Under the pieces are notes generated by a model. The model did not search any database. It was not told the origin of the DNA and worked only from the letters and a program-made list of their open reading frames with translations. Of a stretch of DNA of 64,000 bases, positions 35,983 through 45,972 are shown piece after piece. Each line of letters opens with the position of its first letter. The first letter of the stretch is position 1. The DNA comes from Ruminococcus sp. AM36-2AA (GTDB lineage: Bacteria; Bacillota; Clostridia; Lachnospirales; Lachnospiraceae): the NCBI RefSeq assembly GCF_003461955.1, contig NZ_QTYB01000007.1, forward strand, positions 62,505 to 126,504. Direction: 5' to 3'. The position numbers and the translations under genes were made by a program.

Positions 35983-36429
35983 TTACGCCTCTTTTACCCA
36001 AACCTTGAGACTTCCGGTTACTTTCGGATGGAGACGTACCGGAACGTTGGTAACACCAAGGTTCCGGATTGGATTCTCCAGCTGAAGTTTTTTCTTGTCA
36101 ATATCCAGATTCAGCTGTTTCTTGGCTGCCTCTGAGATTTCTTTAGAGGATACAGAACCAAATGTTCTTCCACCCTCGCCCACTTTCAGAGTCAGGATGA
36201 TCTCTTTTGTGGAAAGCTCCTCTGCAAATGCCTTGGCAGCGTCTAGGTTCTCCTGTGCAACCTTTTCCTCATTTGCCTTACGGAGTTTCAGGTCATTGAG
36301 GTTCTTGGATGTAGCCTCAACACCAAGTTTTTTCGGCAGGATCATATTTCTTGCATATCCGTCACTTACATTTACGATCTGTCCCTTTTTTCCCAGGGAT
36401 TTTACATCTTCCAGAAGAATTACTTTCAT
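35983..36429 (-). CDS. rplI: 50S ribosomal protein L9
   Basis: 148 residues, full length. The N-terminal rRNA-binding domain starts [16 protein letters not shown] and is joined by a long helix to the C-terminal domain ([13 protein letters not shown]). Two bases follow gdpP, so the genes are co-transcribed. Confidence 0.98.
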   Translation of the reverse strand: MKVILLEDVKSLGKKGQIVNVSDGYARNMILPKKLGVEATSKNLNDLKLRKANEEKVAQENLDAAKAFAEELSTKEIILTLKVGEGGRTFGSVSSKEISEAAKKQLNLDIDKKKLQLENPIRNLGVTNVPVRLHPKVTGSLKVWVKEA

Positions 36430-36431
36430 TT

Positions 36432-38480
36432 CTATTTGTCCCCTTCCTGATATAACTGGTCTATAATTTCTTTCAGCATTCTCTCTGTCTCATCCATGGT
36501 GTCCTTCACCTGTGCGCCGGCAATATTCAGATGTCCACCGCCGCCCATCCGTTCCATCATAACCTGGACATTGACTTCATCAATGGCTCTGGCACTGATG
36601 TAAACCTCGTTATTATAGCTGGTAAGAACAAAAGATGCCTTGACTCCGGCAATGTTAAGAAGCTCATTGGCCGCCTGTGCACCTACAACGGTAGGGCTTT
36701 CCAGACCTTCACTTGGGCATCTTGCAATGGCAAAATAATCCCGGTAGATCTCAGCAGTACGGACAGCCTCCGCTCTCGCCTTATAGGAATCAATATTGTC
36801 ACGGAGCATCTTGCGTACACGTGTCACATCCGCCCCGCATCTTCGCAGAAATGCCGCAGCCTCAAAGGTACGTACACCTGCCCTTGTTGTAAAATTGTTG
36901 GTATCGATCATGATACCCGCATAAATACAGTCCGCCTCAATGCTGCGAAGCTTCAGCCCGTCCGCAAAATACTGCAGGATCTCCGCGATCATCTCGCAGC
37001 TTGAAGATGCATAAGGCTCCACATAGGAAAGAACTGCATTCTGTATTACCTCACTGCCACGGCGGTGATGATCCAGTACCACGATAGTCTTGGTCATATA
37101 GAGAAGATCCTGACACTCTGTATAACTTGGCTTGTTGGTATCTACTACAACCACTACCGTATTATTATCCACAAGCTCTTTGGCCTGATTACTGTCCACA
37201 AACATGGATGGTTCATAATCCGGGTTCTCCATAAAGCCACTCATCAGAGGCCGGATGGATGTGGTCGGATCATTAATTACAATGTGCACCGGCTTACCAA
37301 GAGTCTTGCCTGCACGGTAAATACCGATGCCTGCTCCCAGAGCATCCACGTCGGTGATCTTATGTCCCATGACAACCACACGGTCCTTGGTACTCATAAA
37401 TTCCTTCAGCGCCTGGGCCTTCACGCGGGCCTTTACACGGGTGGATTTCTCCATCTGCTGAGCTTTACCGCCAATGTAGGTGATATTATTGCCATTTTTG
37501 ATCACTACCTGGTCGCCGCCACGTCCCAGTGCCATCTCAATGGCAATTCTGGCATATTCATAATTCTGAATATAAGTGGAAGCATTCAGACCGATTCCAA
37601 TACTTAAAGTCACTGCCATCTCGTTTCCGATGTTAACAGTCTTTACCTCATCCAGAATATGGAATCTCTGTTCCTTCAGAGTTTCCAGCGAGCTCTGGCG
37701 CATGATCAGGAGATATTTATCTTTCTCCAGCTTCTTTACAAGACCGTCAAAGTTGGAAAAGTACTTCGTGATCTTACGGTCGATCAGTGCGATCAGAAGA
37801 GATCTCCGCACATCCTCCACACTTTCAAGAGCTTCCTCATAATTATCCAGATAAGCCAGGGCTACTACAAGCTTATTATCTTCATTCTTCTGAATGTATT
37901 CCTTAAGCTCTGTCTCATCATAAAGATACATGGCGATCAGGCTAACATTCTGGGACATATCCTCCAGAATATCTGCATGGCTTACCACTTCTCCCATGGT
38001 CACCCTCTGCATGGACACACGATAGATCCGATCCCCGAAATGCGTACTCATCTCGGAAATTTCCAGCTCATCGGCTACCGGAAGCTTGTCCGGAGTAATG
38101 TCCGGAAAAACTGTGCTGATATTTTTTTTATAAAACTGATCTCTGCCCGTGATCTCCGAAAAGATCCGGTTGGACCAGATCATACGGCCTTCCATATCCA
38201 TAATGGCATAGGGAAGTGCCAGTTCTTCCAGCATCCTCTTTTCCACCACATCATACTGATTGGCAAATGCTATCATATCATTGATGATCAGCGGTTTGTG
38301 ATATCGGAAAAGCTGTACTGCGATAAAAATATAAATAACAGTACCTACAGACACCAGAATTCCGGCCTTCACACTTACAATAAACACCAGCAGGTCCAGC
38401 AGCACCACCAGAACCGAAAGATACAGTGGCCAGCGCATGAAGTGTTTCATAGGCCCTTTAAATTTGACTTTGTTGTTCAT
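36432..38480 (-). CDS. gdpP: Cyclic-di-AMP phosphodiesterase GdpP
   Basis: 682 residues, membrane-bound DHH-family enzyme that degrades c-di-AMP to pApA and thereby affects wall, potassium and beta-lactam responses. Two N-terminal helices (about 15-55), a PAS-like domain, a degenerate GGDEF domain, the DHH domain ([37 protein letters not shown]) and DHHA1 ([11 protein letters not shown]) occur in standard order with all metal-binding motifs present. An extended -10 box lies 47 bases upstream. Confidence 0.96.
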   Translation of the reverse strand: MNNKVKFKGPMKHFMRWPLYLSVLVVLLDLLVFIVSVKAGILVSVGTVIYIFIAVQLFRYHKPLIINDMIAFANQYDVVEKRMLEELALPYAIMDMEGRMIWSNRIFSEITGRDQFYKKNISTVFPDITPDKLPVADELEISEMSTHFGDRIYRVSMQRVTMGEVVSHADILEDMSQNVSLIAMYLYDETELKEYIQKNEDNKLVVALAYLDNYEEALESVEDVRRSLLIALIDRKITKYFSNFDGLVKKLEKDKYLLIMRQSSLETLKEQRFHILDEVKTVNIGNEMAVTLSIGIGLNASTYIQNYEYARIAIEMALGRGGDQVVIKNGNNITYIGGKAQQMEKSTRVKARVKAQALKEFMSTKDRVVVMGHKITDVDALGAGIGIYRAGKTLGKPVHIVINDPTTSIRPLMSGFMENPDYEPSMFVDSNQAKELVDNNTVVVVVDTNKPSYTECQDLLYMTKTIVVLDHHRRGSEVIQNAVLSYVEPYASSSCEMIAEILQYFADGLKLRSIEADCIYAGIMIDTNNFTTRAGVRTFEAAAFLRRCGADVTRVRKMLRDNIDSYKARAEAVRTAEIYRDYFAIARCPSEGLESPTVVGAQAANELLNIAGVKASFVLTSYNNEVYISARAIDEVNVQVMMERMGGGGHLNIAGAQVKDTMDETERMLKEIIDQLYQEGDK

Positions 38481-38526
38481 TGCTTTTTCCTGTTCTCAAC
38501 GTAATAAAAACCACAAGTTATCTATC

Positions 38527-38535
38527 ATTATACCA
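38527..38535 (-). promoter_or_regulatory. Extended -10 promoter of gdpP-rplI-dnaB
   Basis: On the minus strand TGGTATAAT (TATAAT at 38527-38532). The -35 region is poor, as is usual with TGN-extended promoters. Confidence 0.55.
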
Positions 38536-38654
38536 GATTTCTTATTATAATTCCATAGTTATGATAAAATCTGTTACAGCCGGAAAACGCTGCCATACAC
38601 TGCATGACTGGAAACGTCCGTTTTATAGCTTTATGTCGTCACAGAAAATAAAAA

Positions 38655-38706
38655 ACAGGACCGCTGCCATCCAGATGACTGCTCATCTGTCTGGCAACGA
38701 TCCTGT
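38655..38706 (-). terminator. Terminator of rpsF-ssb-rpsR
   Basis: 24-bp arms (38655-38678 and 38683-38706) with four-base loop. Two positions that are C-A mismatches on the plus strand are G.U pairs on the minus strand, and TTTTTT follows on the minus strand, so it is built for the ribosomal operon. Confidence 0.85.
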
Positions 38707-38718
38707 GGATGATCGGAA

Positions 38719-38982
38719 TTAGTCCTGAACGTATGGCATCAGGGACATATGACGTGCTCTCTTAACAGCAACTGTCAGTGCTCTCTGATGTTTTGCACAG
38801 TTACCTGTAATTCTTCTCGGGAGAATCTTACCTCTCTCGGAAACATACTTTCTTAACTTTGCTACATCCTTGTAATCGATCTCGTTATTCTCTTTACCGC
38901 AGAATACACAAACTTTTTTTCTTCTGCGTCCGCCTCTTCTCTTCATCGGAGAATCTGGTCTCTCGCCTCTATTGTAAGCCAT
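38719..38982 (-). CDS. rpsR: 30S ribosomal protein S18
   Basis: 87 residues. The N-terminus is basic ([11 protein letters not shown]), followed by VCVFCGKE and later GNCAKHQR, a cysteine-containing zinc-type variant; then [18 protein letters not shown], the rRNA-binding end. Third gene of the rpsF-ssb-rpsR operon. Confidence 0.97.
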   Translation of the reverse strand: MAYNRGERPDSPMKRRGGRRRKKVCVFCGKENNEIDYKDVAKLRKYVSERGKILPRRITGNCAKHQRALTVAVKRARHMSLMPYVQD

Positions 38983-39030
38983 GATTGTTTCCTCCTATCT
39001 TATTCGTCTCATCTGTCTTGATCAGATGTT

Positions 39031-39489
39031 CTAGTTGAACGGCAGCTCCTCATCAATTCCATCTGGAATATTCATGAAGCCGTCGGCGCTTGCTGCGCTC
39101 GGACTTGGCATAGACGGTGCAGGTGCTGCTTCTGTTCTCGGATGAGATGCTGCATAGCTGTCGCTTGACGCTTTGCTCTCAGCAAATTCCTGATCCTCAA
39201 CAACAACCTCTGTCGTATAAACCTTCTGTCCCTCACGGTTCGTATAACTTCCTGTCTGAATACGTCCCGTAACTGCAATTTTCAGTCCCTGTCTGAAATA
39301 CTTTTCCGCAAACTCTGCTGTCCGTCCGAAAGAAACACAGTTGATAAAATCAGCATTTGCTTCTCCGTCACGACGGAATCTGCGGTCAACTGCCAGTGTA
39401 TATCTGGCGATTGCCAGGGCATTTTCTCCTGCGGAATATCTTACCTCAGGATCTCTTGTCAAGCGTCCCATTAATATTACTTTGTTCAT
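39031..39489 (-). CDS. ssb: Single-stranded DNA-binding protein
   Basis: 152 residues. OB fold (about 1-105, MNKVILMGRLTRDPEVRYS), Ser/Pro/Ala-rich linker and an acidic tail IDEELPFN that docks repair and replication partners. The tail ends with an Asn after the normally terminal Phe. It lies between rpsF and rpsR in the common Firmicute arrangement. Confidence 0.97.
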   Translation of the reverse strand: MNKVILMGRLTRDPEVRYSAGENALAIARYTLAVDRRFRRDGEANADFINCVSFGRTAEFAEKYFRQGLKIAVTGRIQTGSYTNREGQKVYTTEVVVEDQEFAESKASSDSYAASHPRTEAAPAPSMPSPSAASADGFMNIPDGIDEELPFN

Positions 39490-39569
39490 CGTTCTACCTC
39501 TCTTATGATCTCAGATTTCACTTAACTGAACAGGTTCTTAATGGTGTTTTCGAAAATCCGCTGCAAAAA

Positions 39570-39857
39570 TTATGCCTCTTTCTTGACAACCAGGTATCTT
39601 AATACATTGTCCATGATGCGGACATGTCTCTCGATCTCCGCCGGGCACTGAGAATCTGCTTCAAACTGAATAAAATAGTAGAAGCCTTCATGCATTTTCT
39701 GAATCTCGTAAGCTAATTTCTTCTTACCCCATTCTTCAACTTCTGTGATCACGCCGTTGTAACGTGTAATATAGCTTTTTGCTTTCTCAACTACAGCGTC
39801 ACGTGCTTCGTCCTCAAGCTTAGCGCTCACAACTAATGCTAACTCGTACTTGTTCAT
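39570..39857 (-). CDS. rpsF: 30S ribosomal protein S6
   Basis: 95 residues, MNKYELALVVSAKLEDEARD start. The ATG at 39857 follows TAAGGAGGT at the right distance; the frame is open 45 bases upstream but without a ribosome site there. S6 pairs with S18, encoded in the same operon. Confidence 0.97.
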   Translation of the reverse strand: MNKYELALVVSAKLEDEARDAVVEKAKSYITRYNGVITEVEEWGKKKLAYEIQKMHEGFYYFIQFEADSQCPAEIERHVRIMDNVLRYLVVKKEA

Positions 39858-39886
39858 GCTTGTCTTAACCTCCTTATGGTCTTTTG

Positions 39887-39907
39887 GCCCTTTGCCTGTC
39901 AAAGAGC
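39887..39907 (-). promoter_or_regulatory. Leader hairpin of the rpsF operon
   Basis: GCTCTTTG-ACAGG-CAAAGGGC in the 5' leader, eight pairs with one G.U, ending 30 bases before the start codon. S6:S18 autoregulation acts on rpsF leaders in many bacteria; whether this is that structure cannot be told by eye. Confidence 0.35.
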
Positions 39908-39935
39908 AAGGATATGAAATATATCACGATTGTTG

Positions 39936-39964
39936 ATTCTAGCATATCTTTCCCGTGATGTAAA
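39936..39964 (-). promoter_or_regulatory. Promoter of rpsF-ssb-rpsR
   Basis: On the minus strand TTTACA (39959-39964), 17-base spacer and TAGAAT (39936-39941), leaving a leader of about 75 bases. Confidence 0.75.
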
Positions 39965-39972
39965 GCATAAAT

Positions 39973-40167
39973 TTAATTTTTTTCGAATTTTTTCAAATCT
40001 CGTGTATTTTTCTCCACAAGCTTGCGCGCTACCATGATCTGGTGTCCACAGCCCATGCATTTCAGACGAAAATCCGCTCCTACACGAAGGATCTCCCATT
40101 CTTTGCTGCCACAGGGGTGCGCCTTCTTCAGTGTGACAATATCTCCTACTTCATAATTTAATCCCAT
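39973..40167 (-). CDS. DUF951 family protein
   Basis: 64 residues, MGLNYEVGDIVTLKKAHPCG at the start and LKCMGCGHQIMV in the middle. Three cysteines (HPCG, CMGC) suggest metal binding. Small DUF951 proteins are widespread in Firmicutes near rpsF and ychF; function unknown. The ATG follows GAGGAG at six bases; the longer open frame upstream overlaps the Sir2 gene end and is not supported. Confidence 0.9.
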   Translation of the reverse strand: MGLNYEVGDIVTLKKAHPCGSKEWEILRVGADFRLKCMGCGHQIMVARKLVEKNTRDLKKFEKN

Positions 40168-40270
40168 TTGATACTCCTCATTTTTCTTTTTTCCGGATAT
40201 TTTAGTCAAACGGATAAAAATATCCGCATTCACTACGTAGCCCTGCACCGGATAACTGCTATGCAGTTTA

Positions 40271-40993
40271 TCAGATCCGTATCTGAGAGAACACCTTTCC
40301 GATCGGTTCTTTAATAAGAAGATCCGCATATTTGTCTCTCGGTGTCGGCGCCTTGTTGATCACCACCAGATGATTTCCCCGGAAATAATCGATCAGTCCT
40401 GCTGCCGGATACACAGCCAGGGAAGTTCCTCCGATGATCAGGACCTCCGCCTCTGAAATTGCTCTTACAGATTCCTGGATCGTATAGTCATCCAGACCTT
40501 CCTCATAGAGAACCACATCCGGTTTGATCATACCACCACAGGTACATCTCGGAACTCCTTCTGACTCCTTCATATACTTAAAATCATAGAATTTCCCACA
40601 CTTCATACAATGATTGCGGTAAACACTTCCGTGAAGTTCCAGAACTTTTTTGCTTCCTGCCATCTGATGAAGATTGTCAATATTCTGAGTGATCACCGCT
40701 TTCAGCTTGCCTGCCTGCTCCATCTCTGCCAGTTTCAGATGTGCCGCATTGGGTTTTGCAGTATCACAAAGCATCTTATCTCTGTAAAATTTAAAAAATT
40801 CTTCAGGCCTGCGCATAAAAAATGTATGGCTTAAGATCGTCTCCGGCGGATAATCATACTTCTGGTTATACAGCCCGTCCTGGCTTCGAAAATCCGGGAT
40901 CCCGCTTTCCGTGGAAACTCCTGCTCCGCCGAAAAATACAATATTATTGCTCTCATCAATGATCTTCTGTAATTTTCCTATTTCATTTTCCAT
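40271..40993 (-). CDS. NAD-dependent protein deacylase, Sir2 family
   Basis: 240 residues. NAD-binding GAGVSTESGIPDFRSQDG, catalytic His in LELHGSVY, QNIDNLHQMAG and a zinc site with four cysteines (CMKCGK and CTCGG) show an intact sirtuin of the CobB type. It removes acyl groups from lysines and produces nicotinamide. It follows the sortase gene by 37 bases; no functional link is evident. Confidence 0.95.
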   Translation of the reverse strand: MENEIGKLQKIIDESNNIVFFGGAGVSTESGIPDFRSQDGLYNQKYDYPPETILSHTFFMRRPEEFFKFYRDKMLCDTAKPNAAHLKLAEMEQAGKLKAVITQNIDNLHQMAGSKKVLELHGSVYRNHCMKCGKFYDFKYMKESEGVPRCTCGGMIKPDVVLYEEGLDDYTIQESVRAISEAEVLIIGGTSLAVYPAAGLIDYFRGNHLVVINKAPTPRDKYADLLIKEPIGKVFSQIRI

Positions 40994-41030
40994 ATGAATC
41001 TTCCTCCCTTATTTTTCACATAAAAAATGG

Positions 41031-41852
41031 CTACTGTGGATCCACTGCGTTTACTCTTTTTCCCTGCACAACAAAACGTGTTGCCTGATTACCGGTGCAT
41101 GTAGACAATGTAACGATCTTATCTTTCACATTCGCCTCACCCTCACCTGCTTCTGTTTTAATCTCGGAATTCTTGAACATTTTTTTCTCATATTCCAGAA
41201 ATTCCTTACCAGGACCTTTAAACAGGGTATACGTATCACTGTTCACCGAAGTTGTGTATGCGGCAATGATCTCATAGCGGTAGTTCTTCTTCGGGGTAAG
41301 TATCCAGAAATATTTGCTGGTATTGTAAAGCGTTTCATCTGCCCTGTATTTTTTCAGCATTCCAAACATGGAGCCATTCTTCATATTATGTCCGTACACC
41401 AGCGTGTTGCAGTCACTGAAATCCCTCTTATTCTCATAATCAATAAAGATTGTTCCTGCAAAATTATAATTTTTCTCATAAGTCTGGTGAAGATACATAT
41501 TATTATCCTTGCCCTGTACCATCGGATAACTGATCTGAGGAAGTGCCTCCATATAAATCCAGCCGATCACATCATCATTAATACTTTTAAGAGATGCAAA
41601 ATCAACATTTATAGGAGCCACCGGCTGTTGTTCCTCCGGCTGTCCCAGATCTTCCGATGCATCCGGATCACGCTCCGTCACTGCCATTTCTGAAATGCTG
41701 TTATACTCATCTGTGCCTTTTTTATACTCTGTATAAATATGATAAAGGTTAAAGGCAGCATAGCAGAACACCACAACTGCCACGATCAGCACCAGAGTCA
41801 GAACATAATCTCCTGCCGTTTTTTTCTTTTTCGCCTTGTCTTTCCTGCTCAT
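41031..41852 (-). CDS. Class B sortase
   Basis: 273 residues. An N-terminal membrane helix (about 13-36) anchors the protein. The catalytic His is in TLVYGHNMKNGSMFG, the Cys in VTLSTCTGNQATRFVV, and the Arg in the same stretch, as in SrtB. Residues 37-75 are an acidic stalk. The ATG at 41852 follows AAAGGAG; the longer open frame upstream has no ribosome site. No protein with an obvious sortase B signal is encoded nearby, so the substrate is elsewhere. Confidence 0.9.
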   Translation of the reverse strand: MSRKDKAKKKKTAGDYVLTLVLIVAVVVFCYAAFNLYHIYTEYKKGTDEYNSISEMAVTERDPDASEDLGQPEEQQPVAPINVDFASLKSINDDVIGWIYMEALPQISYPMVQGKDNNMYLHQTYEKNYNFAGTIFIDYENKRDFSDCNTLVYGHNMKNGSMFGMLKKYRADETLYNTSKYFWILTPKKNYRYEIIAAYTTSVNSDTYTLFKGPGKEFLEYEKKMFKNSEIKTEAGEGEANVKDKIVTLSTCTGNQATRFVVQGKRVNAVDPQ

Positions 41853-41959
41853 AATCACACTCCTTTGATCTGTCAGGATTTTCTGGTTTCTGTATTTATT
41901 ATAAATACCCCTCTGTTTTCTTGCAACTGTTTTGTTTTTATCACATTTTATATAGAAAG

Positions 41960-41992
41960 AAACCGCCTCGGAATGGGCGTCCGGGGCGGTTT
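41960..41992 (-). terminator. Terminator of purC
   Basis: AAACCGCC and GGCGGTTT arms (41960-41967, 41985-41992) followed by TTTCTTTC-like bases on the minus strand, 35 bases after the purC stop. Confidence 0.7.
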
Positions 41993-42027
41993 GTAAGGTA
42001 TGTTCTATTTCAGAGCTGCTGTTATTT

Positions 42028-42900
42028 TCAGTCCAGTTCTTTGCCTGTGAGCATTTTGTATGCCTGGAGATATTTCTCGATGGTCTTGTCCACGATCTCC
42101 TGCGGAAGTGTCCAGTCATTGTCCGGATTGGCTTTCAGCCAGTCACGTGCAAACTGTTTGTCAAAAGATGGCTGGCCATGTCCTGGTTCATAGCCTTCTG
42201 CCGGCCAGAAACGGGAGCTGTCCGGTGTCAGCATCTCATCACCGATGACCATGTTGCCGTCCTCATCAAGACCAAACTCGAATTTTGTATCTGCAATGAT
42301 GATTCCCTTGCTGAGTGCATACTCTGCACATTTTTTGTAAAGAGCGATGGTGTTGTCACGAAGTTTTTCTGCGTACTCGCGTCCTTTTCCAGGGAAGTAT
42401 TTCTCAAGATGATCGATACTCTGCTCAAAAGAAATATTCTCATCGTGATCACCGATCTCAGCCTTGGTAGATGGTGTGTAGATCGGCTCAGGCAGCTTGT
42501 CGGATTCTTTCAGACCTTCCGGAAGCTTGATGCCGCATACAGTACCGTTCTCCTTGTAGCTTGCCCAGCCGCTTCCTGTGATGTATCCACGTACGATACA
42601 CTCGATCGGCAGCATGTTCAGCTTACGGCACATCATGGATTTTCCTTCAAATTTCTCCTGCTGGAAAAACTCCGGCATATCCTTGGTATCTACAGAAATC
42701 ATGTGGTTTGGAAGAATGTCCTCAGTCATGTCAAACCAGAATTTGGACATCTGGGTCAGTACAGCACCTTTCTTTGTAACTTCATTATTCAGAATTACGT
42801 CAAAGCAGCTGATACGGTCTGTTGCAACCATGATCAGACTGTCGCCATTGTCATAGATCTCACGTACTTTACCTTCTTTGATTGGTTTTAATTCCTGCAT
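42028..42900 (-). CDS. purC: Phosphoribosylaminoimidazole-succinocarboxamide synthase
   Basis: SAICAR synthetase of 290 residues, purine biosynthesis step joining CAIR and aspartate. Landmarks are [46 protein letters not shown] and the late DSSRFWP. The ATG at 42900 is preceded by GAGGTG; two earlier ATG codons lack a site. It stands alone, not in a pur operon, with its own promoter and terminator. Confidence 0.96.
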   Translation of the reverse strand: MQELKPIKEGKVREIYDNGDSLIMVATDRISCFDVILNNEVTKKGAVLTQMSKFWFDMTEDILPNHMISVDTKDMPEFFQQEKFEGKSMMCRKLNMLPIECIVRGYITGSGWASYKENGTVCGIKLPEGLKESDKLPEPIYTPSTKAEIGDHDENISFEQSIDHLEKYFPGKGREYAEKLRDNTIALYKKCAEYALSKGIIIADTKFEFGLDEDGNMVIGDEMLTPDSSRFWPAEGYEPGHGQPSFDKQFARDWLKANPDNDWTLPQEIVDKTIEKYLQAYKMLTGKELD

Positions 42901-42950
42901 GTTCTCACACCTCATCATTCGGTTATTTGGTTTTTGTTTTCGACACCGTT

Positions 42951-42980
42951 ACCGTATCACCACTCAAGCCCTCCTGTCAA
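42951..42980 (-). promoter_or_regulatory. Promoter of purC
   Basis: Minus strand TTGACA (42975-42980), 18-base spacer and TACGGT (42951-42956). I see no purine riboswitch or clear PurR box in the 50-base leader. Confidence 0.5.
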
Positions 42981-43024
42981 GATGCCAGGCCCTTTTCAGT
43001 CATAAGTATTCGTTAAGGGATCAT

Positions 43025-44545
43025 TCATATTTTTAATAGCGACTCACATTCCTCCTGAAGTTTTTTCTCCTGTTTCCGGTAAAGAAGCTTCTCACTGCAG
43101 GCAAAATAAGGGTCACATCCATACTCCCGGATAAAAGCAGCTGCATGACTGTTCCTGGTCAGTCCGGTGACAAAAAGCACCGTTTCCTGTCCGTCTCCGA
43201 AACATGCTTTCATAAAGGCAAATGCCCGTTTCAGCTCTCTGCTGATCTTTTTAGCACAGTCTTTTCTCTTCTCTACCATTTCCGTAAACAGCTGCCGGAT
43301 CCGTTCAAAACCAGTCTCTGTATCTGTGATATGTTCCTTTCGGATAGTAAGGCTGAATTCCTCCAGAGTACGGATCACAAACTCTTCCGTGGTCTGCTGT
43401 TCCAGGTTAAGAAGCTCCGCCTCCAGACGGACAGCCAGACTTTTCTTCTTCACATCTGTAAATTCATCCAGCGCCGTCATGTCCTTTTTATCATGAAGAA
43501 AAGCTTTCAGATGCAGGAGTTCCTGATAAACAGCGCCTGTCTCTTTATCCAGCTTTTCATAATCCAGAAAACTTCCGTTGAGTCCGCTAAGCAGAAGGCC
43601 AGTTACCAGAAAACGTTCCTCAAACGAAGCACCTTCCGCCATTTTTACTTTTTTCTGCTGTTCTTCCTCCGCCATTTCTCCGGAAAGCAGGCGTTTCAGC
43701 CCATAGTCCTCTCCGTACTTCCGATACAGCTGATAACTGGCAAAAAAGCTCCTTGCGATCTCATCCCGACAAAGATACTCCCCGATCAGATTCTCCGTGA
43801 TCTCAACGCCTAGTTCCTCATAAGCTTTCAGAATTTCGGACAGATCTTCCCATCCTCTTGCCGTCACAAAGAACTTCCCGTCCACTGTATTCTCCACGGA
43901 ATAAAAATGATCTTTTTTCATGCCAAGATAAGCAAGGATCGATCCGTGGATCTCCTTTTTCCAGGCATACTCCATCCACACATCAAGATCTGCCTCGATA
44001 TCCATCCTACGCACACGGTCCAGGGTTACGATATCAAATTCCCGGACCGACTTATTATATTCCGGAGGGTTTCCCGCTGCAGCGATCAGCCATCCCTCCG
44101 GTACGCTGTGGCTTCCGAACGTCTTATTCTGAAGAAATTGCAACATGGTCGGCGCAAGTGTCTCGGAAACGCAGTTGATCTCATCGATAAACAGGATCCC
44201 CTCTTTTTTTCCGGTACGTTCCATACAGTCATACACAGAGGCAATGATCTCACTTAAGGTATACTCTGTGATACTGACCTCTTTTCCGTTATAGCACCGG
44301 GTCACGATCCTGGGCAGTCCTACCGCACTCTGTCTTGTATGGTGGGTGATGGTATAGGCTACCAGCCCTACTCCGCATTCCTCTGCCACCTGCTCCATGA
44401 CGGCGGTTTTTCCGATTCCCGGAGGGCCCATAAGCAGAATGGGACGCTGCCGGAGTCTGGGAAATGTATAACGTCCGGCTGCATCTTTCCGGTTGTAAGC
44501 CAGTAAGGTATGTTTAATCTCTTCTTTTGCCTCTTTTATATTCAT
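43025..44545 (-). CDS. MoxR-type AAA+ ATPase
   Basis: 506 residues. AAA+ core at about 25-260 with Walker A LLMGPPGIGKTAVM, Walker B GILFIDEIN and sensor-type IAAAGNPPEYN; the arginine-containing LDRVRRMDIEADL follows. The C-terminal 240 residues are helical and charged with no known domain. Such ATPases pair with VWA proteins (as in MoxR or RavA-ViaA systems) and remodel or assemble protein complexes. Its start overlaps the stop of the VWA-like gene by ATGA. Target unknown. Confidence 0.88.
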   Translation of the reverse strand: MNIKEAKEEIKHTLLAYNRKDAAGRYTFPRLRQRPILLMGPPGIGKTAVMEQVAEECGVGLVAYTITHHTRQSAVGLPRIVTRCYNGKEVSITEYTLSEIIASVYDCMERTGKKEGILFIDEINCVSETLAPTMLQFLQNKTFGSHSVPEGWLIAAAGNPPEYNKSVREFDIVTLDRVRRMDIEADLDVWMEYAWKKEIHGSILAYLGMKKDHFYSVENTVDGKFFVTARGWEDLSEILKAYEELGVEITENLIGEYLCRDEIARSFFASYQLYRKYGEDYGLKRLLSGEMAEEEQQKKVKMAEGASFEERFLVTGLLLSGLNGSFLDYEKLDKETGAVYQELLHLKAFLHDKKDMTALDEFTDVKKKSLAVRLEAELLNLEQQTTEEFVIRTLEEFSLTIRKEHITDTETGFERIRQLFTEMVEKRKDCAKKISRELKRAFAFMKACFGDGQETVLFVTGLTRNSHAAAFIREYGCDPYFACSEKLLYRKQEKKLQEECESLLKI

Positions 44546-45828
44546 ATGTTATGACGCACTCCTTCCTGCTCTGCCACAAGCCGGATCGCCCAGGGCGGAA
44601 CAAGCTCCATTTTTTCTGTTTTATGCAAAAATACAAAGGCCGTCTCGTAATCCGGCTTACTTCCCGGATAGATCCCGTCTCCGTCTGTAAAATAGATCAG
44701 GGCTTTAAGACGGCGGATTTCCTTCTTCTCCTGCTGCTCCTTCACATACCGGAACACCGGTCGGAAGTCTGTTCCTCCCCGCCCCTGTATGGTGATATCT
44801 TTGCTGTATTCTTTCCATTCTTCTTCCGAATGGATCACTTTTACATCCTGGATACAGCAGTCACACTGGATCAGATAGACTTTCATCTTATGGAAAAAAT
44901 TCTCTTTTTCACTGAGAATGGAATAGGTTTCTTCCAGGAATCTCCGCACAGTCTCTCCATCACAGGAACCGGAAGTATCAATGGCGATCACCAACTCCTC
45001 AAGACGGTTCACTTCCTTATATTCCAGCGGCTCGATCAGCGGAAGATTTCCATAATGTTCCATTCCGTAATTATAAAAAATATAATCAAAACTCTCCGTA
45101 TCCAGTTCCACTTCCTCCCGCAGTACGGAAAACTGGCGGAGAAATTTTTTGTAATCGTATCTTCCGGATCTTATGGGGCCTGCATCTTCTCTCTGGTCCC
45201 CTTTCTGGCTTCCCCGTCGTTTCCGGTGATCCTGGCGGTTTGCGGCAGTATAGGAAAGAAGTCTGTTCCATTTTTCTCTTGTCTTTTTCCCTTTTTCTCC
45301 TGTGCAATTATCCCAGAGTGTGTGATCATCAAAATGAAAAGTTTCTTCCAGCTCTTCCAGATGAAATGGAAAGGTCTGTTCTTTCAGTTTCCGACAGATC
45401 TTTTCTGCGGAATCCGCGCCGTTTCCAAGAATATGAAAGACTTTTTCCCGGATTTTTTTTGCATTTCCACCGGTCTCCAGAACCGGGATCTTTTCTCTGG
45501 AAATGATCTGTTCCACAGCAATATCACAGGCCAGGTTCCATAAACGTCTGTCCTCCTGATTTTCCAGGAAAAGGTGCAGATACAGGCAGTGCAGCAGCAT
45601 ATGTAAATACCCTCGTCGCACTGCCTCCGGCTTTTTCACATAAAGTTCCAGCAGATATTCCGGTGAAAAAAGGAAGAATTCTCCATCTGTTCCGATGGTT
45701 CTGGTCTCTTCCGAGCCTTTCCCGGAAATGCAGGCAAAAGCACCGTCCAGATATGGAAAATAGTAGTACAGTTCGTTCCTTACATTTTCCAGGATATGTG
45801 TCCCCAGTTCTTCCTGCTTCCGATTCAC
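44542..45828 (-). CDS. DUF2201-like protein with VWA-type MIDAS
   Basis: 428 residues, GTG start behind GGGGG. The N-terminal region has HMLLHCLYLH followed by LWNLACDIAVEQII, aligned with the zincin-like motif (HExxH) of DUF2201 but with Met replacing the catalytic Glu. The middle is charged and variable (RKRRGSQKGDQRED). The C-terminal VWA-like domain has a complete metal-ion-dependent adhesion site: DTSGS, the Thr in GGTDF, and Asp in FTDGDG. It is translationally coupled to the ATPase downstream. Predicted: non-catalytic, metal-binding partner of the ATPase. Confidence 0.85.
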   Translation of the reverse strand: MNRKQEELGTHILENVRNELYYYFPYLDGAFACISGKGSEETRTIGTDGEFFLFSPEYLLELYVKKPEAVRRGYLHMLLHCLYLHLFLENQEDRRLWNLACDIAVEQIISREKIPVLETGGNAKKIREKVFHILGNGADSAEKICRKLKEQTFPFHLEELEETFHFDDHTLWDNCTGEKGKKTREKWNRLLSYTAANRQDHRKRRGSQKGDQREDAGPIRSGRYDYKKFLRQFSVLREEVELDTESFDYIFYNYGMEHYGNLPLIEPLEYKEVNRLEELVIAIDTSGSCDGETVRRFLEETYSILSEKENFFHKMKVYLIQCDCCIQDVKVIHSEEEWKEYSKDITIQGRGGTDFRPVFRYVKEQQEKKEIRRLKALIYFTDGDGIYPGSKPDYETAFVFLHKTEKMELVPPWAIRLVAEQEGVRHNI

Positions 45829-45972
45829 CGGATCTGCCCCCTTTCCTTCTGACCAAACCAGTTTTTATTCCTTTCCATCCCATGTTCCTGAATATCTCTT
45901 TATTGTCATTTACATTCTGTACGTCTGTACGTGCCAAAATACATCTGGTATTACATTTTTCACCAGGTTTGT

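Noticed and set aside
41853..42119. 89-residue N-terminal extension of the sortase frame
   Set aside because: No ribosome site and low-complexity sequence overlapping the purC terminator and 3' end; the ATG at 41852 has a strong site directly before a membrane helix.
45917..45932. Tandem ACGTACAG repeat before the VWA-like gene
   Set aside because: Only two 8-base copies; no promoter or regulator context supports a function.
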